Shown: one piece after another, positions 17,390 to 25,911 of the stretch | Position numbering within the stretch: position 1 is the first letter of the stretch | Layout of the letters: each line of letters opens with the position of its first letter | Assembly (NCBI RefSeq): GCF_946478805.1 | Contig: NZ_CAMLDC010000003.1 | Span: 223,396 to 287,395 of the forward strand | DNA length: 64,000 nucleotides | Direction of reading: 5' to 3' | Source: an uncultured Fluviicola sp. | GTDB taxonomy: Bacteria; Bacteroidota; Bacteroidia; Flavobacteriales; Crocinitomicaceae | Position numbers and translations under genes: made by a program | Notes under the pieces: model-generated | What the model was told of the DNA's origin: nothing | Database searches by the model: none | The model's input: only the letters and a program-made list of their open reading frames with translations

Positions 17390-17842
17390 ATGAAAGAAAT
17401 TGAACGGAAATACCTGGTAAGTGAACACATCATGGATGTTGTCAAATACCTTCAATCAAAAAAAATAAGACAAGGATACATTTCCGACCTGGATGGCAAA
17501 ACCGTTCGTGTGCGCACAAAAGGTGAAAAAGGATACTTGACCATCAAAGGAAAAACAACCGGTATTTCACGGGATGAATTTGAATATGAAATCCCATTTG
17601 AAGATGCCAATCAATTACTGATCAAGTTCTGTCCGAAGGTTTTGGAAAAAGAACGTTATGAATTAATTGTAGGTGAGAAGAAATGGGAAATCGACATTTT
17701 CCATGGCAAGTTGGAAGGATTGAAAATTGCTGAGATTGAGTTGGAATCCGAAGAAGAGACATTCGAGCTTCCGAATTGGATTGAAAAGGAAGTCAGTTCG
17801 GAAATTCAGTATTATAACTCCAAATTAATTGAAAAGGCATAA
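17390..17842 (+). CDS. CYTH-domain protein (triphosphatase-like)
   Basis: 150 residues, a single CYTH domain. The ExExK signature is present as EIERKYLV at residues 3-10, followed by RQGYIS near 27-32, RVRTKGEKGYLTIKG near 41-55 and IDIFHGKLEGLKIAEIEL near 102-119, the set of charged residues that line the tunnel of CYTH phosphatases. Family members hydrolyse inorganic triphosphate or thiamine triphosphate, or make cAMP; small bacterial ones are usually triphosphatases. Cytoplasmic and single-gene. The convergent hairpin after it serves both this gene and its neighbour. Confidence 0.9.
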   Translation: MKEIERKYLVSEHIMDVVKYLQSKKIRQGYISDLDGKTVRVRTKGEKGYLTIKGKTTGISRDEFEYEIPFEDANQLLIKFCPKVLEKERYELIVGEKKWEIDIFHGKLEGLKIAEIELESEEETFELPNWIEKEVSSEIQYYNSKLIEKA

Positions 17843-17882
17843 AAAAAGGTAAGAGCGCGACGCATCGCACACCTACCTTTTT
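17843..17882. terminator. Bidirectional terminator with degenerate palindrome
   Basis: AAAAAGGTA (17843-17851) pairs with TACCTTTTT (17874-17882), giving T-runs on both sides between convergent genes. The loop holds GCGCGACGCATCGCAC, which resembles the perfect GACGCGATGCATCGCGTC palindrome at 53662. Confidence 0.8.
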
Positions 17883-17888
17883 ATAATT

Positions 17889-18536
17889 TTATTTAGCCAA
17901 TTCCTTATCGATTTCTCCGAAGAAATAATTACACGTACTTCTTCCCCACCAATACGGTTTATCTATATCTGTGGACGTCACCAAATCGTATTTCACTTTC
18001 GCCTTCTCAAAATATGTCTTTGCATTTTTTGCTCCACCCCCAAACATTTTAGGGGTATAAAAAGTCGAAATACCTTTGAGTAGGTAAATGTGCGGATTAT
18101 TCTCATTCAGAGCTTTTGCCGATTTCAGATTCTCATCAAAGATCTTCCCGTATTTCTGCCAACGATTTTCAGGGTCTGCTCCGATACGGGCATTTGCAAT
18201 CATTGCTTTCATGATATGAATCTCATCGGTTAACGGACAAGCCTCTATCTTTGCCATTTGCTCTTCAGCATTATCCACTAAAGCATCTTTAATAGCCAAA
18301 GTCGGCTCGAAATACGACATCTGGATGCACGAATAAGCATAATAATAAGCCGGCATCCAATTTTCAGGGTATTTCCCTTTTGCCAAAGCAAACTGGTCTG
18401 ATTTAGCTTTCCAACCTTCAAGGGTATAAGTCGAGTCAAAAGTCGCACAAATCGGTTCCAATTCCTTTTTGATTTCATCCTGGGCATTTGCTTGAAGTGT
18501 AAATGCCAAAATCACTGATAAGATTACTTGTTTCAT
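17889..18536 (-). CDS. Secreted TPR-like protein following a TonB receptor
   Basis: 215 residues with a signal peptide (cleavage near QANAQ, residue 19). The rest is helical with degenerate TPR-like spacing (WMPAYYYAYSCIQMSYF; NNPHIYLLKGISTFYTP). A GGGAKNAKTYFEKA segment resembles a TPR unit. It starts 9 bases after the TonB receptor stop and is probably co-expressed, so it may be a periplasmic helper. No catalytic motif is visible. Confidence 0.7.
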   Translation of the reverse strand: MKQVILSVILAFTLQANAQDEIKKELEPICATFDSTYTLEGWKAKSDQFALAKGKYPENWMPAYYYAYSCIQMSYFEPTLAIKDALVDNAEEQMAKIEACPLTDEIHIMKAMIANARIGADPENRWQKYGKIFDENLKSAKALNENNPHIYLLKGISTFYTPKMFGGGAKNAKTYFEKAKVKYDLVTSTDIDKPYWWGRSTCNYFFGEIDKELAK

Positions 18537-18545
18537 GGTGTATAA

Positions 18546-20690
18546 TTAAATTTCGTCTTTATTGAATTCTTTTAGTGACAAATTTACTCCGAAGAATAAA
18601 TTGAAATAAAAAGGAGGTTTCACTTCGTATCGTTGACTGCCATCAAAATTATAGCGGTACCCTAATACGTTATGCTGATTCGTTATGTTGTCCAAACTTA
18701 TGTAAAACACCGTAAACATTTTTTTAATTGTTGTTAAATATGCTGCTGTGAAAGCTAAATTGTGGTAATCCGGTGAGCGATCACCCAAAAAACGTGAATT
18801 TGCAGGGTTGTAATATGGTCTTCCACTTGCATAGCTATAGGTTGCGGAAAAACTGGTTTGGAGTTTTGTCGAGAAATACTTCATCACGACATTCAGATTG
18901 TGATTCGACACATAATCAGGAGTTACCTTGCTGGCATAGTTCTGATACAATCTTTTAGTATCGATGTAACTGTAAGAAATCCAATAATCGAAATTCTTGA
19001 TAGATTTCTTATCTCTCCAGAACACATCGATTCCTTGTGCATAACCGGAACCTCCATTATCTACCATTCCATAATTGAACCGAAATGAATTGGGCGTATA
19101 AGCCACTCCATGCTCCTGAACCAGTTGTGCGTAAGATTTATAATATCCTTCCAAACGGAAAATTCGGTTTTTTGCAATAATCTGATAGTTTGCCATCAGG
19201 TGCAAGGCTTCCTGGAAATTCGGTCGATAACCCTGCATCAAGTAGTTTGCAGAAACCAATTGGTAGAAATATCCGGATGCCAGGGAAATCTGGCTTACTT
19301 TACTCAATTTGACAGCCATCGCCAAACGTGGTGAAATATTCCCTTTTCCAAGGAGTTTTGAATATTCAGCCCGAACTCCCGGCTTAATAGCAAAATTCCG
19401 GAACGGAATGATATCTGCTTCAAGATATCCGGCGCTCAATAATTCTGTAAATGAACCTCTTAATGTGTCAAACGCCTGGCTGTATTGGAAATGCTGTAAT
19501 TCAGTACCAATTAATAATTTAAAGCGGTTACTTTGGGCATAAACCAATTCCGCCCTTCCCTGAACACGCTTGTCATTCCTGGTAGTAGCCAAAGTATCCC
19601 AACTTACGTCATCATCATTATTACTCAATGAAAAACCGACATAATAGAGCCATTTATCACTGATAAAATTCTTAAATGTTGTATTTACATAGGTGTTTTG
19701 GTTCTTCAATCCAAATCGCATGGTTGATCCTGCTACTGCCGGATTTGCAATCCCCAATGCAGAACTGTTGTATGTTTGATTGAAAGTTGTTTTAAACATT
19801 CCGCGGGTGGAAGTTTTCGCTACATAGCGACCTGAAAATCCAAAACCTTGTGGTGCTTCGAAGAATTTTACGTTTGATTTTGCAAGGAGTAAGAACGGCG
19901 ATAAATTCGTATAATACCCCGTAAACTCAACTGCACTATTTTCCATTAACTTACTCCCCCCGAGAGAAAGTCCTGCGAAATTTGCACCGATATTGACATT
20001 TGTCTGATCCGGTAAATCCACTGTACTTAAATCCAGAACGGAAGACAATGCCTGTCCGTAACGTGCTGTGTAACCACCTGTACTGAAGGCGGTTCCCTTG
20101 AATTGAAACGGATTGAAACGTGTTCGTTGTGCAACACCCGGAACAGAACTTCCAAATGCATTCTGAGCCACTAATCCATCTATGATAAAGGATGTTTCAC
20201 TGACGTCTCCTCCACGAACCATCAAACCGGTTTGGTCTCCTCCATTTCGTTGAACACCGGGTAAAGTTTGAATTGCGCCGGCAATATCACCTTGTCCACC
20301 GGCCGTGGTTACAATATCCAATGGGTCCAGAATGGCAACTGCGCGATCATTCGATGCCGACATACTTCCGGCAGAGATGACAACCTCCTCAATTGCTCTT
20401 GATTGACGGACCTTGATATTTTGAACGAGCGGAGTCCCGGTCAGATTGACTTCAACCGTCTGCTCTTCCAGTTCATCTCCGCGGATAACAAGTGTTTGTT
20501 TTCCTGTCGTAGTGGTGGTCAATTTATAAAGACCCTTTTCATTCGACTGCGCGCCATCGGTAGTCCCTTTGACAAAAATCGTAGCCATTGGAACCGGTTT
20601 TCCACTTTGATTCAAAACTGTTCCCTCAATCGAAGTTTGAGCAATCAAATAGACTGGAGCCAAACTTATAAGCAATAGTAAATACTTCAT
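18546..20690 (-). CDS. TonB-dependent outer-membrane receptor
   Basis: 714 residues. After a signal peptide comes a carboxypeptidase-regulatory-like domain (residues of about 20-95, SIEGTVLNQSGKPVPMATIFVKGT at its start; key GTV and G-P-A-T-I), then a plug domain containing GAIQTLPGVQRNGGDQTGLMVRGG and the DGL turn, and a barrel of about 500 residues ending in FNLFFGVNLSLKEF, close to the C-terminus. It should import a substrate using TonB energy. No SusD partner is next to it, so a polysaccharide utilisation locus is unlikely; metal, vitamin or small-peptide uptake is possible. Operon with the 215-residue secreted protein. Confidence 0.92.
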   Translation of the reverse strand: MKYLLLLISLAPVYLIAQTSIEGTVLNQSGKPVPMATIFVKGTTDGAQSNEKGLYKLTTTTTGKQTLVIRGDELEEQTVEVNLTGTPLVQNIKVRQSRAIEEVVISAGSMSASNDRAVAILDPLDIVTTAGGQGDIAGAIQTLPGVQRNGGDQTGLMVRGGDVSETSFIIDGLVAQNAFGSSVPGVAQRTRFNPFQFKGTAFSTGGYTARYGQALSSVLDLSTVDLPDQTNVNIGANFAGLSLGGSKLMENSAVEFTGYYTNLSPFLLLAKSNVKFFEAPQGFGFSGRYVAKTSTRGMFKTTFNQTYNSSALGIANPAVAGSTMRFGLKNQNTYVNTTFKNFISDKWLYYVGFSLSNNDDDVSWDTLATTRNDKRVQGRAELVYAQSNRFKLLIGTELQHFQYSQAFDTLRGSFTELLSAGYLEADIIPFRNFAIKPGVRAEYSKLLGKGNISPRLAMAVKLSKVSQISLASGYFYQLVSANYLMQGYRPNFQEALHLMANYQIIAKNRIFRLEGYYKSYAQLVQEHGVAYTPNSFRFNYGMVDNGGSGYAQGIDVFWRDKKSIKNFDYWISYSYIDTKRLYQNYASKVTPDYVSNHNLNVVMKYFSTKLQTSFSATYSYASGRPYYNPANSRFLGDRSPDYHNLAFTAAYLTTIKKMFTVFYISLDNITNQHNVLGYRYNFDGSQRYEVKPPFYFNLFFGVNLSLKEFNKDEI

Positions 20691-20781
20691 AACATTTAAT
20701 TACGAGGCTAAAGTAGATTGAAAAACCAGAAAATAATGTTCAAAATCGGTGAATTGATCTCACCAATCGGTAAACAGTGAA

Positions 20782-21111
20782 TTATAACTTGTCACTTTCC
20801 AAATCAGTTTTTTGTGTATCGAACACGCTTGACCCAACACGAACCGTGAACCATTCCAGGAACATTTCCAGTGTTGGTTTCGGGTATTCATCCTCAGAAT
20901 CCACTACCGCTAAACACTCATTCTTCATGATTTTCTTGAAGTGGGATTCAATCAACGGTTCGTATTCGAAGAAGTCTTCCTCGATCAAATACAAGTTCCC
21001 TTCCAAATCATCGGATTCATCAAAATCAAAATCCGGATCGTGTTCTTTAGCCCAATCACAAAACGGTTGTTTCGGCTCTACGTAAATGTATCCTCTGTTT
21101 ACTACTTTCAT
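20782..21111 (-). CDS. Small acidic protein of unknown function
   Basis: 109 residues from the ATG at 21111 (MKVVNRGYIYVEPK). A longer reading from a TTG at 21144 would draw its first eleven residues from the AGACT repeat, so I reject it. Strongly acidic (DPDFDFDESDDLEGNLYLIEED in the middle, key residues D/E), no signal peptide, and cytoplasmic. I do not recognise the family. It is the third gene in line after threonine aldolase and a lipoprotein, but the repeat hairpin separates it from them. Confidence 0.65.
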   Translation of the reverse strand: MKVVNRGYIYVEPKQPFCDWAKEHDPDFDFDESDDLEGNLYLIEEDFFEYEPLIESHFKKIMKNECLAVVDSEDEYPKPTLEMFLEWFTVRVGSSVFDTQKTDLESDKL

Positions 21112-21124
21112 CTTCTTATTTATT

Positions 21125-21192
21125 AGACTATAGACATCAGACAAAAGACTTCAGACTTAAATGGTCTTTTGTCTTGTTTCTTCAGTCTTAGA
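21125..21192. repeat. AGACT-type inverted repeat overlapping a gene end
   Basis: Left arm (about 21125-21156: AGACTA, AGACAT, AGACAAAAGACT, AGACT) pairs with right arm (about 21163-21190: GGTCTTTTGTCTTG, CAGTCTTAGA) around TTAAAT. The right arm lies inside the 3' end of the lipoprotein gene and encodes its last ten or so residues. Confidence 0.8.
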
Positions 21193-21822
21193 TCTTTTTA
21201 ATTCCATTATTTCTCCTTCTTTCATCGTGGACCAGCGTGTTTTCTTACTACCGGGAATTTCCAGTACATACATCCAATTCCGATCCTCTTTTTTTTCATT
21301 CAAAATTCCAATCAATCTATCCAATGCAATGGGTGATTTTGCCTCCAAATAAACCAATTGATTTTCTCCTACCAAAAACAATGAATTCCTATTTTGCTTT
21401 TTGAATTGCGAACCAACCTGGTAAGAAGTACATTTTGGCCCATAGCAATCCAACCAATTGAAGAATGCATTTTTTGTTCTTAAACTGTCCTTAAATTCAT
21501 AGTGAAGTGCAACAATACTATCGGTTTGACTCAACAGATACCATTTCTCCATTTTGGAAGGCCCGAAACGATCCGGAAACAGCAAACTGTCCAACATAAA
21601 CCAGGAAGCATTTTTGTAAATGGAATCAAAAGCCACCAGGAAATATCCTTTTTTCGGTTTTTCATCTTTTATTTCGGGAATCCCTTCCTGATCGTCAACC
21701 TTGTCAAATTTATCCGACGTATGTGAGATATCCTCTAATGAAACAGTCTCTTTTTCGTTATCCGAACAGGAAACAACCAATGTAATCAGAAATGCAAGTA
21801 CAGCTAATGTGAATAGTTTCAT
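21157..21822 (-). CDS. Lipoprotein of unknown function with repeat-derived tail
   Basis: 221 residues; the signal peptide ends at LVVSC (Cys19), so it is probably a lipoprotein. The mature part starts with a flexible acidic stretch and then has a mixed fold with SLLFPDRFGPSKMEKWYLL and WLDCYGPKCTSY. I recognise no family. The final residues (KTEETRQKTI) come from the AGACT repeat. ATG overlaps the threonine aldolase stop as ATGA, so it is translationally coupled to it, though a functional link is not obvious. Confidence 0.72.
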   Translation of the reverse strand: MKLFTLAVLAFLITLVVSCSDNEKETVSLEDISHTSDKFDKVDDQEGIPEIKDEKPKKGYFLVAFDSIYKNASWFMLDSLLFPDRFGPSKMEKWYLLSQTDSIVALHYEFKDSLRTKNAFFNWLDCYGPKCTSYQVGSQFKKQNRNSLFLVGENQLVYLEAKSPIALDRLIGILNEKKEDRNWMYVLEIPGSKKTRWSTMKEGEIMELKRSKTEETRQKTI

Positions 21823-22838
21823 ATTTTATTGAGTTGTTCAATCGTGTAATCCACATCGTTTTGCGAAACATCCAAGTGTGTCACCAAACGAATCATTCCC
21901 GGACCAAAGGCAGAAACTTTTACACCGTATTCACCAAGTTTTTGAATATAAAAATCCCGTTTTGCTTCCTCCCTCAAAATTACAACTAAAATATTTGTTT
22001 CTACAGCCAAACTGCTTTCAATCCAATCACATTTCAAAAAAGCATCTTCCAGTTGTTTTGCTTTTGCGTGATCCTCTGTTAAACGGTTCACATTATTCTT
22101 CATAGCGAACAAACCAGCTGCGGCTAAAAACCCGGCCTGGCGCATCCCGCCACCCATCACTTTCCGAACTCTTCGCGCCTGGTGGATAAATTCCTTTGTT
22201 CCAACCAAAAGTGATCCAACCGGAGCACCCAATCCTTTTGAAAGGCAGATGGAAATCGAATCAAACTGGTCAGCATATTTTTTGATGTCAACTCCATTTA
22301 CCGCCAGGGCATTAAAAACACGTGCTCCGTCCAAATGAAGTGGAATGTTTTTAGATTTTGCCAATTTCGCAATTGCTTCAATATCCTGAAAACTGTACAC
22401 TGCTCCGCCACCGCGATTTGCAGTATCTTCCAAAGAAATCAATTGTGTGACCGGAAAATGAATATCATCAGGCATAATCCATTTTTCAATTTCAAACGCT
22501 GTTAGTCTTCCTCTATTTCCCTGCAATAACCGAACGGAAGCCCCTGAGTTCTTCGCAATTCCGCCTCCTTCGTATTTGTACACATGACTTTCTTCATGAC
22601 AAATCACTTCTCCACCCGGTTTCACATGAATATTGATTGCAATTTGGTTGGTTTGTGTTCCACTGGCACAAAACAATGCAGCCTCCTTTCCAAAAAGTTG
22701 CGCTGCATATTCCTGCAATTCGTTCACCGTGGGGTCTTCCCCGTAGACATCATCCCCAACCGAAGCCTGAAACATCCTATCAAGCATTTCCCGGGAAGGT
22801 TTGGTAACTGTATCTGAGCGAAAATCTACTTTGTACAT
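21819..22838 (-). CDS. ltaE: Low-specificity L-threonine aldolase
   Basis: 339 residues from the ATG at 22838 (MYKVDFRSDTVTKP). A TTG start at 22862 would precede the predicted transcription start and is rejected. PLP enzyme that cleaves L-threonine and allo-threonine to glycine and acetaldehyde. Motifs: FRSDTVTKPS at the N-terminus, SVGDDVYGEDPTVNELQ, HVYKYEGGG, LHLDGARVFNA with the PLP-binding Asp, and the Schiff-base lysine in SKGLGAPVGS. First gene of a unit with the lipoprotein. Confidence 0.93.
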   Translation of the reverse strand: MYKVDFRSDTVTKPSREMLDRMFQASVGDDVYGEDPTVNELQEYAAQLFGKEAALFCASGTQTNQIAINIHVKPGGEVICHEESHVYKYEGGGIAKNSGASVRLLQGNRGRLTAFEIEKWIMPDDIHFPVTQLISLEDTANRGGGAVYSFQDIEAIAKLAKSKNIPLHLDGARVFNALAVNGVDIKKYADQFDSISICLSKGLGAPVGSLLVGTKEFIHQARRVRKVMGGGMRQAGFLAAAGLFAMKNNVNRLTEDHAKAKQLEDAFLKCDWIESSLAVETNILVVILREEAKRDFYIQKLGEYGVKVSAFGPGMIRLVTHLDVSQNDVDYTIEQLNKI

Positions 22839-22860
22839 CGAATTGAAAATTTGGTTTGAC

Positions 22861-22890
22861 AAACTTATACCTTCTTATTCAGATAGCAAA
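22861..22890 (-). promoter_or_regulatory. Promoter of threonine aldolase operon
   Basis: Minus strand TTG (22888-22890), 19-base spacer, TAAGTTTG (22861-22868). A full match to the Bacteroidota consensus; it supports the ATG at 22838 with a leader of about 18 bases. The remaining sequence up to the rpmH terminator shows nothing else. Confidence 0.75.
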
Positions 22891-23055
22891 CACCGAGACT
22901 GAATATTCTAAAAAACAAAACCATTCTCCGGTTGGAAGAATAAGCACAAACAAGCAAGATTAGTACAAATAGATTTCTCATTTGATTGATTTAGGGTAAA
23001 AATAGAAAAAACAGGCATTTATGGAATGTTCATTTCCAACCAGACTTTAAACCAT

Positions 23056-23091
23056 AAAAAAACCATCTCTCCGTAAAAACGAAAAGATGGT
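23056..23091 (-). terminator. rpmH terminator
   Basis: ACCATCT/AGATGGT stem, read on the minus strand, followed by a run of seven T. It closes the rpmH transcript. Confidence 0.88.
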
Positions 23092-23123
23092 CGATATCTT
23101 AAATTGAAAGATTTTACTAGCGA

Positions 23124-23282
23124 TTAACGCTTGTGGAAACCTTCGTCAGAAACTGTCAATTTTTTACGGCCTTTACGACGACGTGCAGCCAATACTTTAC
23201 GTCCGTTCTTAGTTGCCATACGGCTACGGAATCCGTGCTTGTTTCTTCTCTTTCTTACAGACGGTTGAAACGTTCTTTTCAT
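23124..23282 (-). CDS. rpmH: 50S ribosomal protein L34
   Basis: 52 residues, starting [19 protein letters not shown], followed by [20 protein letters not shown], the unmistakable L34 sequence, and ending SDEGFHKR. Extremely basic. It is a structural protein of the large subunit near the exit tunnel. Here it stands alone with its own promoter and terminator; dnaA, rnpA and gyrB are not adjacent, so this is not the classical origin-region rpmH context. It was too short for many gene-callers. Confidence 0.98.
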   Translation of the reverse strand: MKRTFQPSVRKRRNKHGFRSRMATKNGRKVLAARRRKGRKKLTVSDEGFHKR

Positions 23283-23357
23283 GATCTATGCTTTATTCGA
23301 ATGTTCTTATTGCTTCTTATAATCCTGGAAATGTCAGACATTTGTCAGAATGGGGTG

Positions 23358-23387
23358 CAAAGATAGGTAGATTTTCTAATTTTTCAA
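23358..23387 (-). promoter_or_regulatory. rpmH promoter
   Basis: Minus strand TTG (23385-23387), 19-base spacer, TATCTTTG (23358-23365). Perfect match to consensus in the divergent region between rpmH and the ABC exporter, giving rpmH a leader of about 70 bases. Confidence 0.82.
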
Positions 23388-23417
23388 GTTTTAATCGAAA
23401 ATAATCGAAAAAAAAGT

Positions 23418-23446
23418 TTGTTTAAGCCAATCACCGATTACTTTTG
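23418..23446 (+). promoter_or_regulatory. ABC exporter promoter
   Basis: TTG (23418-23420), 18-base spacer, TACTTTTG (23439-23446). Leader of about 15 bases to the ATG at 23468. Confidence 0.78.
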
Positions 23447-23467
23447 TGAGACAAAAATAGGAAAAAG

Positions 23468-25285
23468 ATGTTGCGACCAAAGCAAGCAAAAAAAGAAAAG
23501 ATTCATTTAACGCGCGACAGCTATAAAAAAGCACGCAAACTTTTCCATTATTTAAGACCTTATCGCTTTGAATATGGCATCGGTTGGATCTTCCTGGTTC
23601 TTTCAACTTCCGTAGGTTTGATCTTCCCTATTTTACTGGGTCAGCTACTTGGATTAAGCAGCGGTTCCCAAACCAGTATGGCGGAAGCTATCCATGCAAT
23701 TGACCTGTCCAACATCACGACCGTTGCGGTAACCTTGTTTGCATTATTCGGCGGACAGGCAATATTCAGCTACTTTCGGGTGGTTTTATTTACAAACGTG
23801 ACCGAAAAGGCCTTGCGTGATTTGAGATACGATGTATTCCAAAAAATGCTTCATCTTCCGATGGATTTCTTTAATAAGAATACGGTTGGAGAACTGACCA
23901 GCAGACTTTCTGCCGACATCACTCAAATCCAAGAGACTCTAAGAACTACAGTAGCTGAATTTTTCAGACAAATTGTAATGGTAGTCGGTGGAGTTGCCTA
24001 TCTCACTTTTGTATCCTGGAAGCTTTCCCTGATCATGCTTTCAACCGTTCCGGTTATTATGATCGTAGCCGTATTCTTTGGAAGATTTATCAAACGTCTG
24101 TCAAAAGAAGCCCAGGATCAAACCGCGACCTCCAATGCAATTGCAGAAGAATCCTTAACCGGAATCGGAAACATCAAAGCTTTTACAAACGAAAATTACC
24201 TCATCAAGCGATTCAGGACTTCCATTGAAGAAATCCGTCGACTAAATATTAAAAGTGGTATCTGGAGAGGTTTATTCATCTCCTTCATGGTTTTCTGCAT
24301 GTTCGGTTCAATCGTATTTATCGTTTGGCAAGGATTATTGATGACACAAGGCACTAATCCCGAATTGAGTGACGGTGACTTGTATTCCTTCCTGATGGTT
24401 ACGTTATTAATGGCTGCCAGTATCGGCTCATTACCTGATTTTTACAGCGGAATCCAAAAGACCATCGGTGGAACAGAAAAATTGATGGATATCATCAATG
24501 AAACCGGTGAATCCGATCTATTCAAAGGAAGTGACAAACCCGAAATCGATGGTTCGATCCGTTTTGAAAATGTACATTTCTCCTATCCTCAACGTTCTGA
24601 AATAGAAGTATTAAAAGGAATTTCATTTGAATTGAACCGGAATCAAACCCTGGCCTTGGTTGGGACTTCAGGAGGAGGAAAAACGACCATTTCCTCGTTA
24701 GTTTTGAATTACTACCAAGTGAACAAGGGAGCAATCTATTTTGGAAATGTAAATGCCGATTCCATCGACGTCAAATACTTGAGAGAACATATTGCGATCG
24801 TTCCTCAGGATGTATTGCTATTCGCAGGAACTATTTTGGAGAACATCGCATTCGGAAGACCCGATTCAAGTGAAGAAGAAATTATCAGTGCTGCAAAACA
24901 AGCTAATGCATATGATTTCATCATGAGTTTTCCCGATGGATTCAAAACACAAGTTGGAGACCGTGGAATTCAACTTTCAGGTGGACAAAAACAACGTATT
25001 GCAATTGCACGGGCTATCTTGAAAAATCCGACTATCCTGATACTGGATGAGGCGACCTCCGCTTTGGATTCCGAATCAGAACGCGTAGTTCAGGATGCAT
25101 TGGAAAAATTGATGCAAGGAAGAACGTGTATTGTCATTGCCCACCGATTGAGTACTATCCGAAACGCTCATAAGATCCTGGTACTTCAGCATGGGAAGAT
25201 TGTTGAAAGTGGAAATCATACAGATTTGATGGCAACAAACGGAGCCTATTCGGATTTGGTGAAGATTCAGGTCAATCTGGGGTAA
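23468..25285 (+). CDS. ABC exporter, fused permease and ATPase (MsbA-like)
   Basis: 605 residues, one half-transporter that should dimerise. Six membrane segments occupy about residues 35-320, followed by the nucleotide-binding domain: Walker A GTSGGGKTT near 399-407, Q-loop IVPQDVLLFAG near 442, signature LSGGQKQR near 503-510, Walker B ILILDEATSALD near 524-535 and the H-loop IAHRLST near 558. The fold is the type IV exporter group that includes lipid A flippase MsbA and multidrug pumps; sequence alone does not decide the cargo. Own promoter, no operon partner. Confidence 0.92.
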   Translation: MLRPKQAKKEKIHLTRDSYKKARKLFHYLRPYRFEYGIGWIFLVLSTSVGLIFPILLGQLLGLSSGSQTSMAEAIHAIDLSNITTVAVTLFALFGGQAIFSYFRVVLFTNVTEKALRDLRYDVFQKMLHLPMDFFNKNTVGELTSRLSADITQIQETLRTTVAEFFRQIVMVVGGVAYLTFVSWKLSLIMLSTVPVIMIVAVFFGRFIKRLSKEAQDQTATSNAIAEESLTGIGNIKAFTNENYLIKRFRTSIEEIRRLNIKSGIWRGLFISFMVFCMFGSIVFIVWQGLLMTQGTNPELSDGDLYSFLMVTLLMAASIGSLPDFYSGIQKTIGGTEKLMDIINETGESDLFKGSDKPEIDGSIRFENVHFSYPQRSEIEVLKGISFELNRNQTLALVGTSGGGKTTISSLVLNYYQVNKGAIYFGNVNADSIDVKYLREHIAIVPQDVLLFAGTILENIAFGRPDSSEEEIISAAKQANAYDFIMSFPDGFKTQVGDRGIQLSGGQKQRIAIARAILKNPTILILDEATSALDSESERVVQDALEKLMQGRTCIVIAHRLSTIRNAHKILVLQHGKIVESGNHTDLMATNGAYSDLVKIQVNLG

Positions 25286-25450
25286 TTCCCGCTTCTGAAT
25301 TGAAATAAGTAATAGAATTTTCAAATTCGCGAATTCGCTTGTTCACCAATTAGCGAACACACTCATAAATAACAGTATGATTTACAGCCAATTGAAATCT
25401 ATCCGTTTTGTTTTTTTCAATACTTTAGATTTATCATTCTAAACTTCAGT

Positions 25451-25864
25451 ATGCAACGTTTCATCTATTTCTTCCTACTCTCCTTCCTGTATCTTCCAAT
25501 ACAATCCTGTCATCGGAAAGCTGTACATAAAACACATCCAGATTTTGTTGGAAAATGGCATCACGAAGAAACGAACGGTGAAAGTTGGTATATTGATATG
25601 GATGGAAAAAGTCGCGGAGTTATCTGGGTTTATGGCTCTGACAATCAATTCTCAAAGGATTATCATTATGGTGAAAACCCGCATATCTGGAGATATAATG
25701 AAAAACGGAAAGAACTCACTCACGGAGTTATCAGTGAACGTTTTAAGGTAAATCAGTTGCCCACCTTAGCAGAAACAACTATTATCAATGGTTACGATAC
25801 GATTCCAGCCGGCAGAATTTACTGTATCATAAAAAACGATTATTACCTCAAAACCAGCGAATAA
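25451..25864 (+). CDS. Small lipoprotein of unknown function
   Basis: 137 residues with a lipoprotein signal ending at PIQSC (Cys20). The mature part begins FVGKWHHEETNGESWYIDMDG, which resembles the start of small lipocalin-like or beta-barrel domains found in many Bacteroidota lipoproteins (F-x-G-x-W motif). It is rich in aromatic residues and has no catalytic motif. Monocistronic; terminator follows two bases after the stop. The upstream region (25286-25450) has no clear promoter and contains a loose GCGAATTCGC/TTAGCGAAC inverted pair. Confidence 0.7.
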   Translation: MQRFIYFFLLSFLYLPIQSCHRKAVHKTHPDFVGKWHHEETNGESWYIDMDGKSRGVIWVYGSDNQFSKDYHYGENPHIWRYNEKRKELTHGVISERFKVNQLPTLAETTIINGYDTIPAGRIYCIIKNDYYLKTSE

Positions 25865-25865
25865 A

Positions 25866-25891
25866 AAACGCAGACCACACAGCCTGCGTTT
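25866..25891. terminator. Hairpin terminator between convergent genes
   Basis: AAACGCAG/CTGCGTTT stem with a ten-base loop; T on the plus-strand side is short, and A-rich on the other side so it can work both ways. Confidence 0.75.
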
Positions 25892-25911
25892 CCTATATTC
25901 TGAAGATCACA

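Noticed and set aside
18546..20690. Polysaccharide utilisation locus
   Set aside because: There is no SusD-like gene and no glycoside hydrolase next to the receptor.
22839..22862. TTG start for threonine aldolase
   Set aside because: Lies at or before the predicted transcription start (promoter 22861-22890) and adds residues the family lacks.
23124..23282. Chromosome origin region suggested by rpmH
   Set aside because: No dnaA, rnpA or DnaA box cluster is visible nearby.
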